DNA of 64,000 nucleotides from Corallococcus caeni (GTDB taxonomy: Bacteria > Myxococcota > Myxococcia > Myxococcales > Myxococcaceae). The notes under the pieces are model-generated. The model ran no database searches, was not told the origin of the DNA, and saw only the letters and a list, made by a program, of their open reading frames with translations. A program made the translations under genes and the position numbers. The stretch lies in assembly GCF_036245865.1 (NCBI RefSeq), contig NZ_BTTW01000002.1, forward strand, positions 868,001 to 932,000, read 5' to 3'. This document shows, piece by piece, positions 18,470-27,594 of this stretch (positions within the stretch are counted from its first letter, which is position 1; every line of letters starts with the position of its first letter).

Positions 18470-18892
18470 ATGGTCGGCCTCGTCATCGCATCGCACGGGC
18501 GTCTCGCGGATGAGCTTGTCTCAACCGCTGAACAGATCGTGGGCAAGCTGCCCGCCGTGGCCACCTGCAACATCGAGCCGGGGGCGCCCGTTGAGGACCT
18601 CCGCGCCAAGATGAAGCAGGCGGTGAAGACCGTGGATGAAGGGGACGGCGTCATCATCATGGCCGACCTCTTCGGAGGTACCCCCTGCAAGGAATCGCTG
18701 ATGATGTGTCAGCGGATGAATCTGGAGGTCCTGGCCGGCGTCAATCTGCCCATGCTGCTGAAGGCCAACTCGCTCCGTTCGGAGCAGATGGCCCTGTCGG
18801 ACATGGCCAACCAGCTGGCGTCGTACGGCCAGCGCAACATCACCTGTGCATCCGCCCTGCTTCGCGAGGCCCAGCAGCAGCCGCGAACTTGA
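18470..18892 (+). CDS. PTS mannose-family EIIA component
   Basis: 140 residues, a single EIIA-Man domain. VIASHGRLADELV carries the phosphorylated His at residue 9, and IMADLFGGTPC is the second family motif. It accepts phosphate from HPr and passes it to EIIB. AGGGG seven bases before the ATG supports the start. It is first of six genes (EIIA, EIIB, EIIC, EIID, HPr, enzyme I) on one strand with short gaps. In enteric bacteria EIIA and EIIB are fused in ManX; here they are separate proteins. Confidence 0.95.
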   Translation: MVGLVIASHGRLADELVSTAEQIVGKLPAVATCNIEPGAPVEDLRAKMKQAVKTVDEGDGVIIMADLFGGTPCKESLMMCQRMNLEVLAGVNLPMLLKANSLRSEQMALSDMANQLASYGQRNITCASALLREAQQQPRT

Positions 18893-18925
18893 CGGACCCG
18901 TACGGGTCGGCGATTCGAGACTGCC

Positions 18926-19411
18926 GTGATCACCCTGGTCCGCGTCGACAACCGCCTCATCCATGGTCAGGTGGTCGAAGCCTGGCTGCCCCACCTCAAG
19001 GTGTCCCGTGTGGTGGTGGCGGACGATGAGGCGGCCTCCAGTCCCCTCATCCGTGCCGCCATGGCGCTCGCCGTGCAGAGCGCCATCGAGGTGCAGATCC
19101 TCCCCCTCGCCCAGGTGGACTTCGCCGCCCTGTCCAAGGACGGCGTGCGCACCCTCGTCCTCTTGAGGGACGTCGCCTCCGTGCCGTTCGCCTTCCAGCA
19201 CGGGCTGGTGATGGACCAGCTCAACCTGGGCAACGTGCACTTCGGCACCGGCCGGCGGCAGGTGTCGCCGTCCGTCTTCCTGGCGGAGGGCGAGCTGCAG
19301 GCCCTCCAGCAGCTGTCCGCGCAGGGCGTGCGCGTGGAGGCGCGCGCCGTGCCCGCGGAGAAGTCCGTGGACCTGCCGGACCTGACCGAGCGCTGGTCGA
19401 AGGCCGGGTGA
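18926..19411 (+). CDS. PTS mannose/sorbose-family EIIB component
   Basis: 161 residues from a GTG start. The N-terminus VRVDNRLIHGQVVEAW has the phospho-acceptor His at residue 13, as in EIIB of the mannose and sorbose families. HFGTGRRQVSPSVFL and the Leu-rich end fit the rest of the domain. It receives phosphate from EIIA and phosphorylates the incoming substrate through EIIC/EIID. It starts 33 bases after EIIA and ends 4 bases before EIIC. The substrate cannot be deduced. Confidence 0.93.
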   Translation: MITLVRVDNRLIHGQVVEAWLPHLKVSRVVVADDEAASSPLIRAAMALAVQSAIEVQILPLAQVDFAALSKDGVRTLVLLRDVASVPFAFQHGLVMDQLNLGNVHFGTGRRQVSPSVFLAEGELQALQQLSAQGVRVEARAVPAEKSVDLPDLTERWSKAG

Positions 19412-19415
19412 GCCG

Positions 19416-20135
19416 GTGAACGTCGGCTGGACCCAGGTGGCGCTCGCGTGTCTCTGGGGGGGCCTGGTGGCCGTGGAGCGCAAGGCGTTCCTCCAGGCCA
19501 TGCTGTCCCGGCCCCTGGTGGCGGCCACGTTCATGGGCGCCCTGCTGGGTGACGTGGGCGGGGGCCTGTCCGTCGGCATGCTGCTGGAGCTGTTCTACCT
19601 GGGCACCGCCAACCTGGGCGCCTCCCTGCCGGAGAACGACACCGTCGCGGCCACCGGCACCGCCGCCGCCGCCGCCACCCTCACCGCCGCCACCGGCGCG
19701 GGCTCCACGCCGGCCATCTGGTCGCTGGCCGTGCTGCTCTTCATCGGCCTGGGGCGGGTGGGGCGCCGGATGGACCGGCTGCTGGAGGGGTACTCCGCCC
19801 GGCTCGCGCGCGTGGCGCTGGCGTCCGCGGAGGCCGGCAACCTCACGCGCGCCATGCGCCAGAACCTGTGGGGCATGTGGCCGCACTTCGTGTGCTACGG
19901 CGCCATCACCGGCGCGTGCGCGCTGGCCGGCTACTTCCTGGAGCCGGTGATGGTGGCGCTGCCGCACGGGCTGGTGCGGGGCCTTGCCTGGGCGTACCCC
20001 GCCATGGCGTCCGTGGCGGCGGCCATCGCCGCGCAGTCCAGCCACGCGAAGCGCGCGCCCCTGTACGCGGGGCTCGCCGCGGCGGCCGTCACCGCGGCGG
20101 TGGTGCTGGTGCAGTTGCAGGAGCAGCGGCCATGA
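19416..20135 (+). CDS. PTS mannose/sorbose-family EIIC component
   Basis: 239 residues from GTG 19416. Hydrophobic throughout, with an ERKAFLQAMLSRPLVAATFMG segment and LLLELFYLGTANLGASLPEN-type residues (visible as MLLELFYLG and NLGASLPEND), matching EII-Sor membrane proteins. With EIID it forms the membrane channel. It overlaps the EIID start by four bases (ATGA), so translation is coupled. The protein is slightly shorter than enteric ManY (about 266 residues). Confidence 0.92.
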   Translation: MNVGWTQVALACLWGGLVAVERKAFLQAMLSRPLVAATFMGALLGDVGGGLSVGMLLELFYLGTANLGASLPENDTVAATGTAAAAATLTAATGAGSTPAIWSLAVLLFIGLGRVGRRMDRLLEGYSARLARVALASAEAGNLTRAMRQNLWGMWPHFVCYGAITGACALAGYFLEPVMVALPHGLVRGLAWAYPAMASVAAAIAAQSSHAKRAPLYAGLAAAAVTAAVVLVQLQEQRP

Positions 20136-20938
20136 GCGTGCAGCCGACGCCTGTCCCCGCGGCCGCGCCCGCCTTCACGCCGCCCGCGCGGCTGTCGCGC
20201 GGCACGGTGCTGCGCGTGTTCCTGCGCTCGCTCTTCCTCCAGGCGTCGTGGAACCCCAAGGGCATGCAGAACCTGGGGCTCGCGTACGCCGTGTACCCCG
20301 CGCTGGAGCGGCTGTACCCGCCGGGCCCGCAGCGCGAGGCGGCGGTGCGCCGGCACCTGGTCTTCTTCAACACGCACCCGTACGTGGCCGCGGCCATCGT
20401 CGGCGGCGTGGTGAACCACGAGCAGAAGATCGCCCGGGGGGAGGAGACGCCGGACCGGGTGGTGGGCTTCAAGGCGGCGCTGATGGGGCCGCTCGCGGCG
20501 CTGGGGGACGGGTTCTTCTGGCTGTCGCTGAAGCCCGCGGTGGGCGGCCTGTGCGCCGCGATGGTGCCCCTCCTGGGCGTCTGGGCGGTGGTGCTCTTCC
20601 TGGTGCTCTACAACCTGGTGCACCTGCTGTTGCGCATCCGGCTGTACTGGCTGGGCCTGAGCCTGGGAGACCGGCTGGTGGAGGCCGTGGCGCGGGTGAA
20701 CCTTCCCGCCAAGGGCGCGCGCTTGAGGGGCGTGGCGGCGGCGAGCGCGGGAGGGCTGGCCGCGTGGCTGGCGGTGAGCTTCGGGGCGACGGCGGGCGGG
20801 ACGTGGGCGCCGTTCCTGGCGGTGGGGTGCCTGGCGGTGGGCGTGTTGGCGTACGTGCTGGTCCACCGGCGCGTCCCCACCTACGTGGTCCTCTACGTCG
20901 CGGCGGGATTGGCCTGCGCGGCGGGCGCCTTTCTGTGA
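20132..20938 (+). CDS. PTS mannose-family EIID component
   Basis: 268 residues. Family motifs are FLRSLFLQASWNPKGMQNLG near residue 33, HLVFFNTHPYVA and GPLAALGDGFFWL, which match EIID. Membrane helices fill the C-terminal half. It is the partner of EIIC in the translocator. The ATG overlaps the EIIC stop. The gap to ptsH is 36 bases. Unlike many mannose systems, no sugar-catabolic gene or LevR-type regulator adjoins the operon. Confidence 0.93.
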   Translation: MSVQPTPVPAAAPAFTPPARLSRGTVLRVFLRSLFLQASWNPKGMQNLGLAYAVYPALERLYPPGPQREAAVRRHLVFFNTHPYVAAAIVGGVVNHEQKIARGEETPDRVVGFKAALMGPLAALGDGFFWLSLKPAVGGLCAAMVPLLGVWAVVLFLVLYNLVHLLLRIRLYWLGLSLGDRLVEAVARVNLPAKGARLRGVAAASAGGLAAWLAVSFGATAGGTWAPFLAVGCLAVGVLAYVLVHRRVPTYVVLYVAAGLACAAGAFL

Positions 20939-20974
20939 GTACGAACACCTTCTCAGCGAAGCAGGAGTCGCACG

Positions 20975-21253
20975 ATGGCGAGTGAAGCCGAGGGAACCTT
21001 CGAGATCATCAACGCGCTGGGGCTGCACGCCCGGGCCGCGGCGCAGATGGTCAAGGTGGCCAACCGCTTCAAGAGCGAGGTCTCCATCCAGGCCTCCGGG
21101 CAGCGCGCCAACGCCAAGTCCATCATGGGCGTGCTGATGCTCGCGGCGGCCCAGGGCACCCAGGTGAAGCTCACCTGCAAGGGCGAGGACGCCGAGGCCT
21201 GCCTGTCCGAATTGAAAAAGCTCATCGAGGACCGGTTTGGCGAAGCGCAGTGA
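20975..21253 (+). CDS. ptsH: phosphocarrier protein HPr
   Basis: 92 residues, standard HPr length. NALGLHARAAAQMVK gives the catalytic His18 phosphorylated by enzyme I. ANAKSIMGVLML gives a regulatory serine (Ser49 here, equal to Ser46 of Gram-positive HPr), the site used by HPr kinase. The hprK gene at 8962-9927 makes that modification plausible. It is fifth in the PTS operon, with a hairpin between it and ptsI. Confidence 0.97.
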   Translation: MASEAEGTFEIINALGLHARAAAQMVKVANRFKSEVSIQASGQRANAKSIMGVLMLAAAQGTQVKLTCKGEDAEACLSELKKLIEDRFGEAQ

Positions 21254-21261
21254 GCGTCGAA

Positions 21262-21280
21262 AGGGGAGGTAGACTCCCCT
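21262..21280 (+). promoter_or_regulatory. hairpin between ptsH and ptsI
   Basis: Perfect 7-bp stem, AGGGGAG with CTCCCCT, loop GTAGA. No T-tract follows, so it is more likely an attenuating or RNA-stability element than a full terminator. It could make HPr more abundant than enzyme I. Confidence 0.4.
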
Positions 21281-21297
21281 AGAGGTCAGGAAAAACC

Positions 21298-23106
21298 GTG
21301 AGCAGCCAGGCCACCCCTACACTCAGGTTGACGGGCATCGGCGCCTCCCCGGGCGTGGCGGTGGGCCACGCCTTCATCCTGGACAGGAAGCGCATCCGCA
21401 CCCCCAAGCTGCGCCTGGCGGACGCGGAGGTGGAACCCGAGCGGATGCGGATGAAGACCGCCATTGATTTGTCCGACCGCCAGCTCGCGGAGCTGAAGGA
21501 CCAGATCACCCGCACGGAAGGCAGCGACCACGCCCTCATCCTGGAGGCGCACCGGCTGATGCTCCACGACCCCATGCTCGTGGACGAGGTCAACCGCCTC
21601 ATCGTGGAGGACCGCATCAACGCGGAGTGGGCGGTGCGCCGCACGGCCCGGAAGATAAAGCACCTCTTCGACAACATCCCGGACGAGTACTTCCGCGAGC
21701 GCCGCTCGGACGTGGACTACGTCGCGGACCGCATCATCCGCAACCTGATGGGCCAGGTGGTGGACGAGGACGTGGAGGTGCCGGCGGAGGCCATCGTCGT
21801 CGCGCATGACCTGCCGCCCGCGGACGCCGCGATGATGGCGCGCAGCGGCCGCGTGGCGGGCTTCGTCACCGACCTGGGCGGGCAGACCAGCCACACCGCC
21901 ATCGTCGCCCGCGCGCGGGAGACGCCCGCGGTGGTGGGCGCGGGGCGCGCGAGCGAGCAGATTTCGCCGGGCGACCTCGTGGCCATGGACGGCACGCGCG
22001 GCGTGGTGCTGGTGAACCCCACGGAGGACCAGCTGGCGCTCTTCCGCGAGGAGCAGCGCCGCTACCTGGAGAGCGAGCAGCTGGCGCTGGCCACGAAGGA
22101 CCAGCCCGCGGTGAGCACGGACGGCTTCCGCATCCGGCTCAACGGCAACATGGAGTTCCTGGAGGAGATCCCCTCGCTCCTGGCGCACGGCGCGGAGGGC
22201 ATCGGCCTGTACCGCACGGAGTTCATGTTCCTGGACCGCAAGACGGCGCCCACGGAGGAGGAGCACTACCGCGCCTACAAGCAGGTGCTGGAGGCCATGG
22301 GCGGCCGGCCCGTCACCATCCGCACGCTGGACCTGGGCGGCGACAAGGTGCCGGGCAAGACGAAGCACGAGAAGGAGCCCAACCCGGCCATGGGCCTCAG
22401 GGCCATCCGCTACTGCCTGTCCAACCGGGAGCTGTTCCGCGTCCAGCTGCGCGCCCTCTTGCGCGCGAGCGTGCACGGCAACCTGCGCCTCATGTTCCCG
22501 CTCATCTGCGGCGTCAGCGAGCTGCGCGAGGCGCGCAGCGAGCTGGAGGCGTGCCGCACGGCGCTGGGACGCGCGGGGGTGCCGGTGGGCAAGCGCTTCC
22601 CGGTGGGCATCATGGTGGAGACGCCCAGCGCGGCGACCATCGCGGACCGGCTGGCGCAGGAGGCGGACTTCTTCTCCATCGGGACGAACGACCTCATCCA
22701 GTACTCGCTCGCCATCGACCGCCAGAACCGGGAGGTCGCGTACCTCTACCGGCCGCTGCACCTGTCGGTGCTGCGCATGCTCCAGGGCATCGTGGACGCG
22801 GCGAAGAGCGCCAACATCCCCGTCTCCATGTGCGGCGAGATGGCGGGCGACCCGCTCTTCACCCTGGTGCTCCTGGCGCTGGGCTTCGACGAGCTGTCCA
22901 TGACGTCCGGGCAGATTCCGGTGGTGAAGCGACTGATGCGCCGGGTGAGCCGCTCCGAGGCGGTGGAGATGCTCCAGGGCGCCATGGAGCTGACCACCGC
23001 GGAGGAGATCGAACGCTTCGTGCGCACGGAGATGGACCGGCGCTTCAGCGGCCAGGAAGGCTCGCTGCTGTCGCCGATGCACGACCCGGAACCGGAGCCC
23101 GTGTAG
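21298..23106 (+). CDS. ptsI: PTS enzyme I (phosphoenolpyruvate-protein phosphotransferase)
   Basis: 602 residues from a GTG. The N-terminal domain holds GGQTSHTAIVAR with the phosphorylated His199. The C-terminal PEP-binding barrel holds IGLYRTEFMFLDR, RTLDLGGDKV, MVETPSAA, FFSIGTNDLIQY and the catalytic Cys in SMCGEMAGDP. It takes phosphate from PEP and gives it to HPr. It lacks an N-terminal GAF domain, so it is the sugar-PTS form and not PtsP. It ends the six-gene PTS set; the following small gene has its own ribosome site. Confidence 0.97.
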   Translation: MSSQATPTLRLTGIGASPGVAVGHAFILDRKRIRTPKLRLADAEVEPERMRMKTAIDLSDRQLAELKDQITRTEGSDHALILEAHRLMLHDPMLVDEVNRLIVEDRINAEWAVRRTARKIKHLFDNIPDEYFRERRSDVDYVADRIIRNLMGQVVDEDVEVPAEAIVVAHDLPPADAAMMARSGRVAGFVTDLGGQTSHTAIVARARETPAVVGAGRASEQISPGDLVAMDGTRGVVLVNPTEDQLALFREEQRRYLESEQLALATKDQPAVSTDGFRIRLNGNMEFLEEIPSLLAHGAEGIGLYRTEFMFLDRKTAPTEEEHYRAYKQVLEAMGGRPVTIRTLDLGGDKVPGKTKHEKEPNPAMGLRAIRYCLSNRELFRVQLRALLRASVHGNLRLMFPLICGVSELREARSELEACRTALGRAGVPVGKRFPVGIMVETPSAATIADRLAQEADFFSIGTNDLIQYSLAIDRQNREVAYLYRPLHLSVLRMLQGIVDAAKSANIPVSMCGEMAGDPLFTLVLLALGFDELSMTSGQIPVVKRLMRRVSRSEAVEMLQGAMELTTAEEIERFVRTEMDRRFSGQEGSLLSPMHDPEPEPV

Positions 23107-23200
23107 GCCCCGCTCCCCCCGCTGAATGCGGCGGGGAGGGGGTCGCCGTTTCCAGGCGGAGTGCACACTTTGGCCGGACACGGATGCAGGAGGCAGCGGC

Positions 23201-23527
23201 GTGTTCAAGCCAACGGACATTCAGCGGGGCATGACGGTGCGGGACCGGGACGGCGAAGCGCTCGGCGGCATCGTCGCGGTGGACCCGCGCGGCTTCACCA
23301 TCGGCAAGGGGCGCATCTTCGAACGGGAGTACCCCGTGCGCTTCTCCGACGTCGCGGACCTGGACGGGGATGACGTCTACCTGCGCCGGGACCTGGCCAG
23401 CCTCCCGGGCGCCACGCTGGCCGCGGGCGCGCTGGACCTGGAGGACGACAAGTGCCACCCGGGCGCGGCGCAGCGGCCGGTGGCCTACACGCACGACCTG
23501 ACGGGCGCGCTGGTGCCCATGGAGTAG
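23201..23527 (+). CDS. small PRC-barrel/DUF2171-like protein
   Basis: 108 residues from GTG 23201, supported by AGGAGG seven bases upstream. The N-terminal half, DIQRGMTVRDRDGEALGGI followed by VDPRGFTIGKG, resembles the beta-barrel repeat of PRC-barrel/DUF2171 proteins. The C-terminal half has a DLEDDKCHPG segment with a single Cys. Function is unknown. It lies 94 bases after ptsI and is convergent with the mgtC-type gene. Confidence 0.65.
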   Translation: MFKPTDIQRGMTVRDRDGEALGGIVAVDPRGFTIGKGRIFEREYPVRFSDVADLDGDDVYLRRDLASLPGATLAAGALDLEDDKCHPGAAQRPVAYTHDLTGALVPME

Positions 23528-23560
23528 TGGCGGCTGGCGGGCGCACGCACGCGCCGCGCC

Positions 23561-24097
23561 TCACTCGGGACGGGACTCCTCTTCACCGGAGGGGGGCCCG
23601 TCCTCGCTGTTTCCGCCGCCGGAGCGCTCCCGGGGGTGTCCGCCGTGGCGCTCCCTGTCGGGCGTCAGCAGGCGGGAGACGGGGCGCAGCACCACCAGCG
23701 ACAGCAGGGCCAGGGCCACGGTGGCGCTGGCGGCCACGTAGAGGCCCAGGCCACACGCCAGGCCCACCGCCGCCGTCACCCAGAGGTTGGCCGCGGTGGT
23801 GAGCCCCTTCACGGCGCCCCCGTGGCGCAGGATGACGCCCGCGCCCAGGAAGCCGATGCCCACGACAATCTGGCTGGCGATGCGGCTGATGTCCGTCTGC
23901 GTGCCGCTGGGGTTCGCGCCCGCCCGGAGCAGCTCCTCCGTGTACACGCTGGAGAGCGTGAAGCAGCACGCCCCCAGCGCCACCAGCGTGTGCGTGCGCA
24001 GCCCCGCGGCCTGGTTGCGCGCCTCGCGCTCCACGCCCAGCACGCCTCCCAGGAACGTGGCCAGCACCAGGCGCCAGATGATGACTTGAGGATCCAC
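23561..24097 (-). CDS. MgtC/SapB family membrane protein
   Basis: 178 residues from a GTG. It has the MgtC signature order: LGGVLGVEREARNQAAGLRTHTLVALGA, then GIGFLGAGVILR and VKGLTTAANLWVTAAVGLACG. Four or five inner-membrane helices are followed by a polar tail of about 30 residues. In pathogens MgtC inhibits the F-type ATPase and aids growth at low Mg; other members have unknown roles. It starts 13 bases after the lipoprotein gene, suggesting co-transcription. Confidence 0.92.
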   Translation of the reverse strand: MDPQVIIWRLVLATFLGGVLGVEREARNQAAGLRTHTLVALGACCFTLSSVYTEELLRAGANPSGTQTDISRIASQIVVGIGFLGAGVILRHGGAVKGLTTAANLWVTAAVGLACGLGLYVAASATVALALLSLVVLRPVSRLLTPDRERHGGHPRERSGGGNSEDGPPSGEEESRPE

Positions 24098-24110
24098 TCG
24101 GGGCGCGACG

Positions 24111-24716
24111 CTACTCGCCCAGTTCGATCTTCTCGTCCTTGTCCGCCTCGTTCAGTTCGGGATTGGGCAGCGTGTCCAGCGTGGCCACCAGCAGCTTGTA
24201 GGACGGCACCACGTAGGGCTCCACGTCCGGGCCCAGCTCCTTCACGTACTGCTCCTTGCGCTCCACGTACTTCTTGTCCTCGGAGTCCCAGCTGCCGCCG
24301 GCCTCCGCGGCCCACACCTCCTGGCCGTCCCGGCAGCGCAAGAGCTGCGCCTTCAGCGCCACCTCCGCGCCGTCACCCACGCGCTTCACCGTCGGGTCCA
24401 GCCAGAGCACGCCCTCGATGCCCTCCACGCACTGGTCCTTGAAGGTCGGGTCCGTGGGGCGCTCGGGCAGGGACGTGTTGGCCTTCACCAGGTAGTCCCG
24501 GTTCTGGTTGAGCCACTGCCGCGCGATGAGGCTCCACAGGTCGCCCACGTACTGCTGTCCCTGGGGGAACGGCTGCGTCACCACCGCCAGCCGCTTCACC
24601 TGCAGCCGGTCCACCGTGGCGTAGTCGTCGCGCAGCCGCTGGCTCTTCACCGTGCTCGCGCAGCCCGTGAGCACCATCAGTCCCAGCACCGCGCCCACCC
24701 GCTTGAACGTCCCCAT
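24111..24716 (-). CDS. MXAN_6521/LA_1396-type lipoprotein
   Basis: 201 residues. The signal MGTFKRVGAVLGLMVLTGC has a good lipobox (LTGC, Cys19). The mature part has VKRLAVVTQPFPQGQQYVGDLW and DQCVEGIEGVLWLDPTVKRVGDGAEVAL, which I recognise as a myxobacterial/leptospiral lipoprotein family of unknown function. Its position 100 bases after the MMPL exporter, beyond a terminator, suggests separate transcription or read-through; a role in envelope lipid traffic is only suggested by context. Confidence 0.8.
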   Translation of the reverse strand: MGTFKRVGAVLGLMVLTGCASTVKSQRLRDDYATVDRLQVKRLAVVTQPFPQGQQYVGDLWSLIARQWLNQNRDYLVKANTSLPERPTDPTFKDQCVEGIEGVLWLDPTVKRVGDGAEVALKAQLLRCRDGQEVWAAEAGGSWDSEDKKYVERKEQYVKELGPDVEPYVVPSYKLLVATLDTLPNPELNEADKDEKIELGE

Positions 24717-24730
24717 GGCTTGAAGCTCCC

Positions 24731-24777
24731 GAAGAAAAAGAGCGGCCCCGCGCTTCCCTTGGGGGAAGGCGGGGCCG
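24731..24777 (-). terminator. intrinsic terminator after MMPL exporter gene
   Basis: On the minus strand the 9-bp stem of CGGCCCCGC and GCGGGGCCG, extended by CTTCCC/GGGAAG with one bulge, is followed by CTCTTTTTCTTC. This is a canonical rho-independent terminator for the leftward envelope cluster. Confidence 0.85.
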
Positions 24778-24816
24778 TGAGGTCCAGCGCGGATACTAAG
24801 CGCTTCTTTCGCGTTG

Positions 24817-27468
24817 TCAGGCGGCGCGTGTGGAGGACGAATCCCCGCCCGGGGCGGAACCGCCCTCTTGCGAACGTCCCGCGTCCTTCTGCCGCTTGTC
24901 GTGCATCAGCTGCATCACCGCCGCCAGCACCGTGAAGGACACCAGCAGCGTGGTGATGAGGCCGATGCAGGCCACGAGGCCCATGGAGCGCAGGCCGTTG
25001 TGGCTGGCCACCAGCAGCGCCGCGAAGCCCGCCACCGCCGTCAGCGTGGAGGACGCCACCGCCGCGCCCACGCTGCGCAGCGCCACCAGCGGGGACGTGC
25101 CCTCCAGGAAGCGGTGCAGCAGGTACAGGCCGTGGCTCACGCCGAAGCCCAGGAGGATGGGTAGGATGATGATGTTCATGAAGTTCAGGCGCAGGTCGAA
25201 CAGCGCCATGAAGCCCATCATCATCGCCAGGCCCACCGTCAGCGGAATCACGGACGCCAGCGCCAGCTTCGCGTTGCGGAAGTCCGCGAAGTGCATCACC
25301 AGGATCCAGAGCGCGGTGAGGATGACCGTGAGCTTCGCGTCCTTGAGCACCATGCGCGCCAGCGACGCGTACAGCTGCGTGGCGCCCGCGGCGCGGAACT
25401 CCTTCTCCACCGGCGCGCCCGTGGGGCCGCCCGGCGTGAACTTGCCCGGCGTCACCATGCCCTTGATGGAGCTGGTCTGGTCCGCGAACTGGAGCATCTG
25501 CTTGCCGTCCCACAGGTCCACGCTCGGGTAGATGAACGTGAGGTAGCCGTGGTTCTCCGGGCTCGTCGTGGGCAGGTGGCGGAACTGCGAGGCATAGATT
25601 TCCGGCACGTGGTGCACGTCGAAGGGCCGGGCCTCCAGCATCTTGAAGAACAGGGCCGCCTTCTCCTGCGTCTCCGGCGGCAGCGCCTTCACGTCGATCT
25701 CCTTCAGCTCCTCCTGCCACTCCTCCAGGATCTTCGCGTTCGCCTGCGCGATGCCCTCCGGCGGCACGAAGGTGAAGAGGCTCATCACCTGGGAGATGGC
25801 GGGGCGCTTCTTCGGGTCGGTCGTCAGCTCCTTGTAGAGGGCCTCCGTCTCCGCCAGGTCCTTGGTGTAGACGGCGAGCGGGTCGCTGGCGATCTTGAAG
25901 CGCGCGTTGATTTCATCCTGCAGCACCACGGACGGCTGGTTCGCCGGCATCAGCGCGCGGGTGTTGTAGTTGAAGCGCACGCCGTAGGGCAGCCGCGCGA
26001 AGAAGCCCGCGTCCGCCGGGGGCTCGCCGCTCTTCCACGGGATGGCCGCGCCGCACACCACCGCGACGATGACGCAGCCCACCGCCAGCACCAGGCCGGG
26101 ACGGGGGATGCGCAGCTCCTTGCCGGTCGCGTTGACGGCGGGCGGCGGCTTCATCACGCCGATGAGCTTCTGCGGCAGCTCCGGGTTGCGGCGGCCGGCC
26201 AGCGCCAGCAGCGCGGGGCACCAGGAGAACAGCGTGAAGCCCAGCATCAGCGTGCCGGTGCCGGCCAGGAAGCCGAACTGGGAGAAGCCTTTGAACTCGC
26301 TCACCATCAGCACGTAGAACGAACCGGCCACCACCACCGCGGACACCAGCGCCGGACGGCCCGCGTTGATGACCGCGTCGCGGATGGCCACGTCGTAGCG
26401 CTTGCCCGCGCCCAGCTCCAGGCGCGTGCGGAAGATGAAGTGGATGCCGTAGTCGATGCCGAACCCCATCAGGATGCCGCCCAGGATGGAGGTGATCATG
26501 TTGAGCTCACCCAGCGTCGCGTAGGTGAAGCCCAGCGTGTACAGCGTGCCCGCCACCGTGCCGCTCACCACGATGAGCGTGGGCGCCCACTTGCGGAAGA
26601 ACGCGATGGTGATGGCGAAGATGGCGACGAGCGCGATGATGGTGACCGGCTGGAGCGAGTCCTCGATGGCGTACGAGTCGTCCACCGCCGTCTTGTAGGA
26701 GCCCGTGAAGCCGTAGGCGACCGTCTTCTTGTCGCCCATCTTGTAGTAGTCCTCCACCAGCTGCACGCCCGCGGCGTTGCTCTTGGAGTACTCGGCCAGG
26801 TCCCCGCGCAGCTTGTCCACGTACTGCTTCGTCTGGCCAATCTGGTTGGTGTCCCACATCGGCTTGATGAGGAGCAGCAGCAGCTTGCGGTCCTGGGAGA
26901 TGTAGTAGTCGTCCGCGATGCTCTTGTTGCCAACGCTGGAGTACTTGTCGACCAGGTCCTGCAGGTCCAGCTTCACCGGCTCCGTCTTCTTGATTTCGAT
27001 GTAGAAGGGGTTCGCGCGGCGGATCTGATCCTTGAGGAACGCCATGATGCGGCGCTTGCCCTCGGCCAGGTCCTCCGTCTTCACGAACAGCACCATGTTG
27101 TTCTGAACGAACTCGACGGGGATCTTGTAGGTCAGGGAGCGCGCGTGCTCCTTGTCCTTGCCCACCATCACGGCCAGGTCGTCCGCGACCTTCTTGAGCG
27201 TGGCCTCGTCATCGCCGCGCAGCGCGACCATGAAGAAGCCGCTGCCGCCCACCATGTCGATGACGCGCTTGACGTCCTTCACCTCCTGCAGGTCCTGGGA
27301 GATGAGGTCCAGCTGGTTGGAGTTGATGGTCAGCTTCGACGTGCCCCACACCGCCACGCCGAGCAACAGCAGCAGCACGGTCATGACGGTGCCGGGGCGC
27401 CGGACCAGCATCTCCGCGTAGGCGAGGGCGAGACGGGGCGGGGGATGGGACGAGGGATTGCCGCTCAT
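24817..27468 (-). CDS. MMPL/RND family exporter (HpnN-like)
   Basis: 883 residues with RND duplication: helix 1 near residues 28-45, a large periplasmic loop, helices 2-6 (around 270-440), a second loop, helices 8-12 (around 700-865). GGILMGFGIDYGIHFIFRTR and LLGFGVSHGLYLLHRFLEG are the paired loop motifs containing the proton-relay region. The overall pattern resembles hopanoid or mycolic-lipid exporters. With the MlaC-like gene upstream in the same direction, the likely job is lipid transport to the outer membrane. The substrate is unknown. An intrinsic terminator follows. Confidence 0.88.
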   Translation of the reverse strand: MSGNPSSHPPPRLALAYAEMLVRRPGTVMTVLLLLLGVAVWGTSKLTINSNQLDLISQDLQEVKDVKRVIDMVGGSGFFMVALRGDDEATLKKVADDLAVMVGKDKEHARSLTYKIPVEFVQNNMVLFVKTEDLAEGKRRIMAFLKDQIRRANPFYIEIKKTEPVKLDLQDLVDKYSSVGNKSIADDYYISQDRKLLLLLIKPMWDTNQIGQTKQYVDKLRGDLAEYSKSNAAGVQLVEDYYKMGDKKTVAYGFTGSYKTAVDDSYAIEDSLQPVTIIALVAIFAITIAFFRKWAPTLIVVSGTVAGTLYTLGFTYATLGELNMITSILGGILMGFGIDYGIHFIFRTRLELGAGKRYDVAIRDAVINAGRPALVSAVVVAGSFYVLMVSEFKGFSQFGFLAGTGTLMLGFTLFSWCPALLALAGRRNPELPQKLIGVMKPPPAVNATGKELRIPRPGLVLAVGCVIVAVVCGAAIPWKSGEPPADAGFFARLPYGVRFNYNTRALMPANQPSVVLQDEINARFKIASDPLAVYTKDLAETEALYKELTTDPKKRPAISQVMSLFTFVPPEGIAQANAKILEEWQEELKEIDVKALPPETQEKAALFFKMLEARPFDVHHVPEIYASQFRHLPTTSPENHGYLTFIYPSVDLWDGKQMLQFADQTSSIKGMVTPGKFTPGGPTGAPVEKEFRAAGATQLYASLARMVLKDAKLTVILTALWILVMHFADFRNAKLALASVIPLTVGLAMMMGFMALFDLRLNFMNIIILPILLGFGVSHGLYLLHRFLEGTSPLVALRSVGAAVASSTLTAVAGFAALLVASHNGLRSMGLVACIGLITTLLVSFTVLAAVMQLMHDKRQKDAGRSQEGGSAPGGDSSSTRAA

Positions 27469-27594
27469 GGGCGCGGGACCCTATCGCCGAACGTCCCCGC
27501 CCGGAAGCAAAGCCAGGGATGCCTGTCCGCCCCTCCTCCGCGCGGGACAGGGCTCCCCACTGCGTGGGAATAACCCCCCGGTGCCGGTGTCCCG

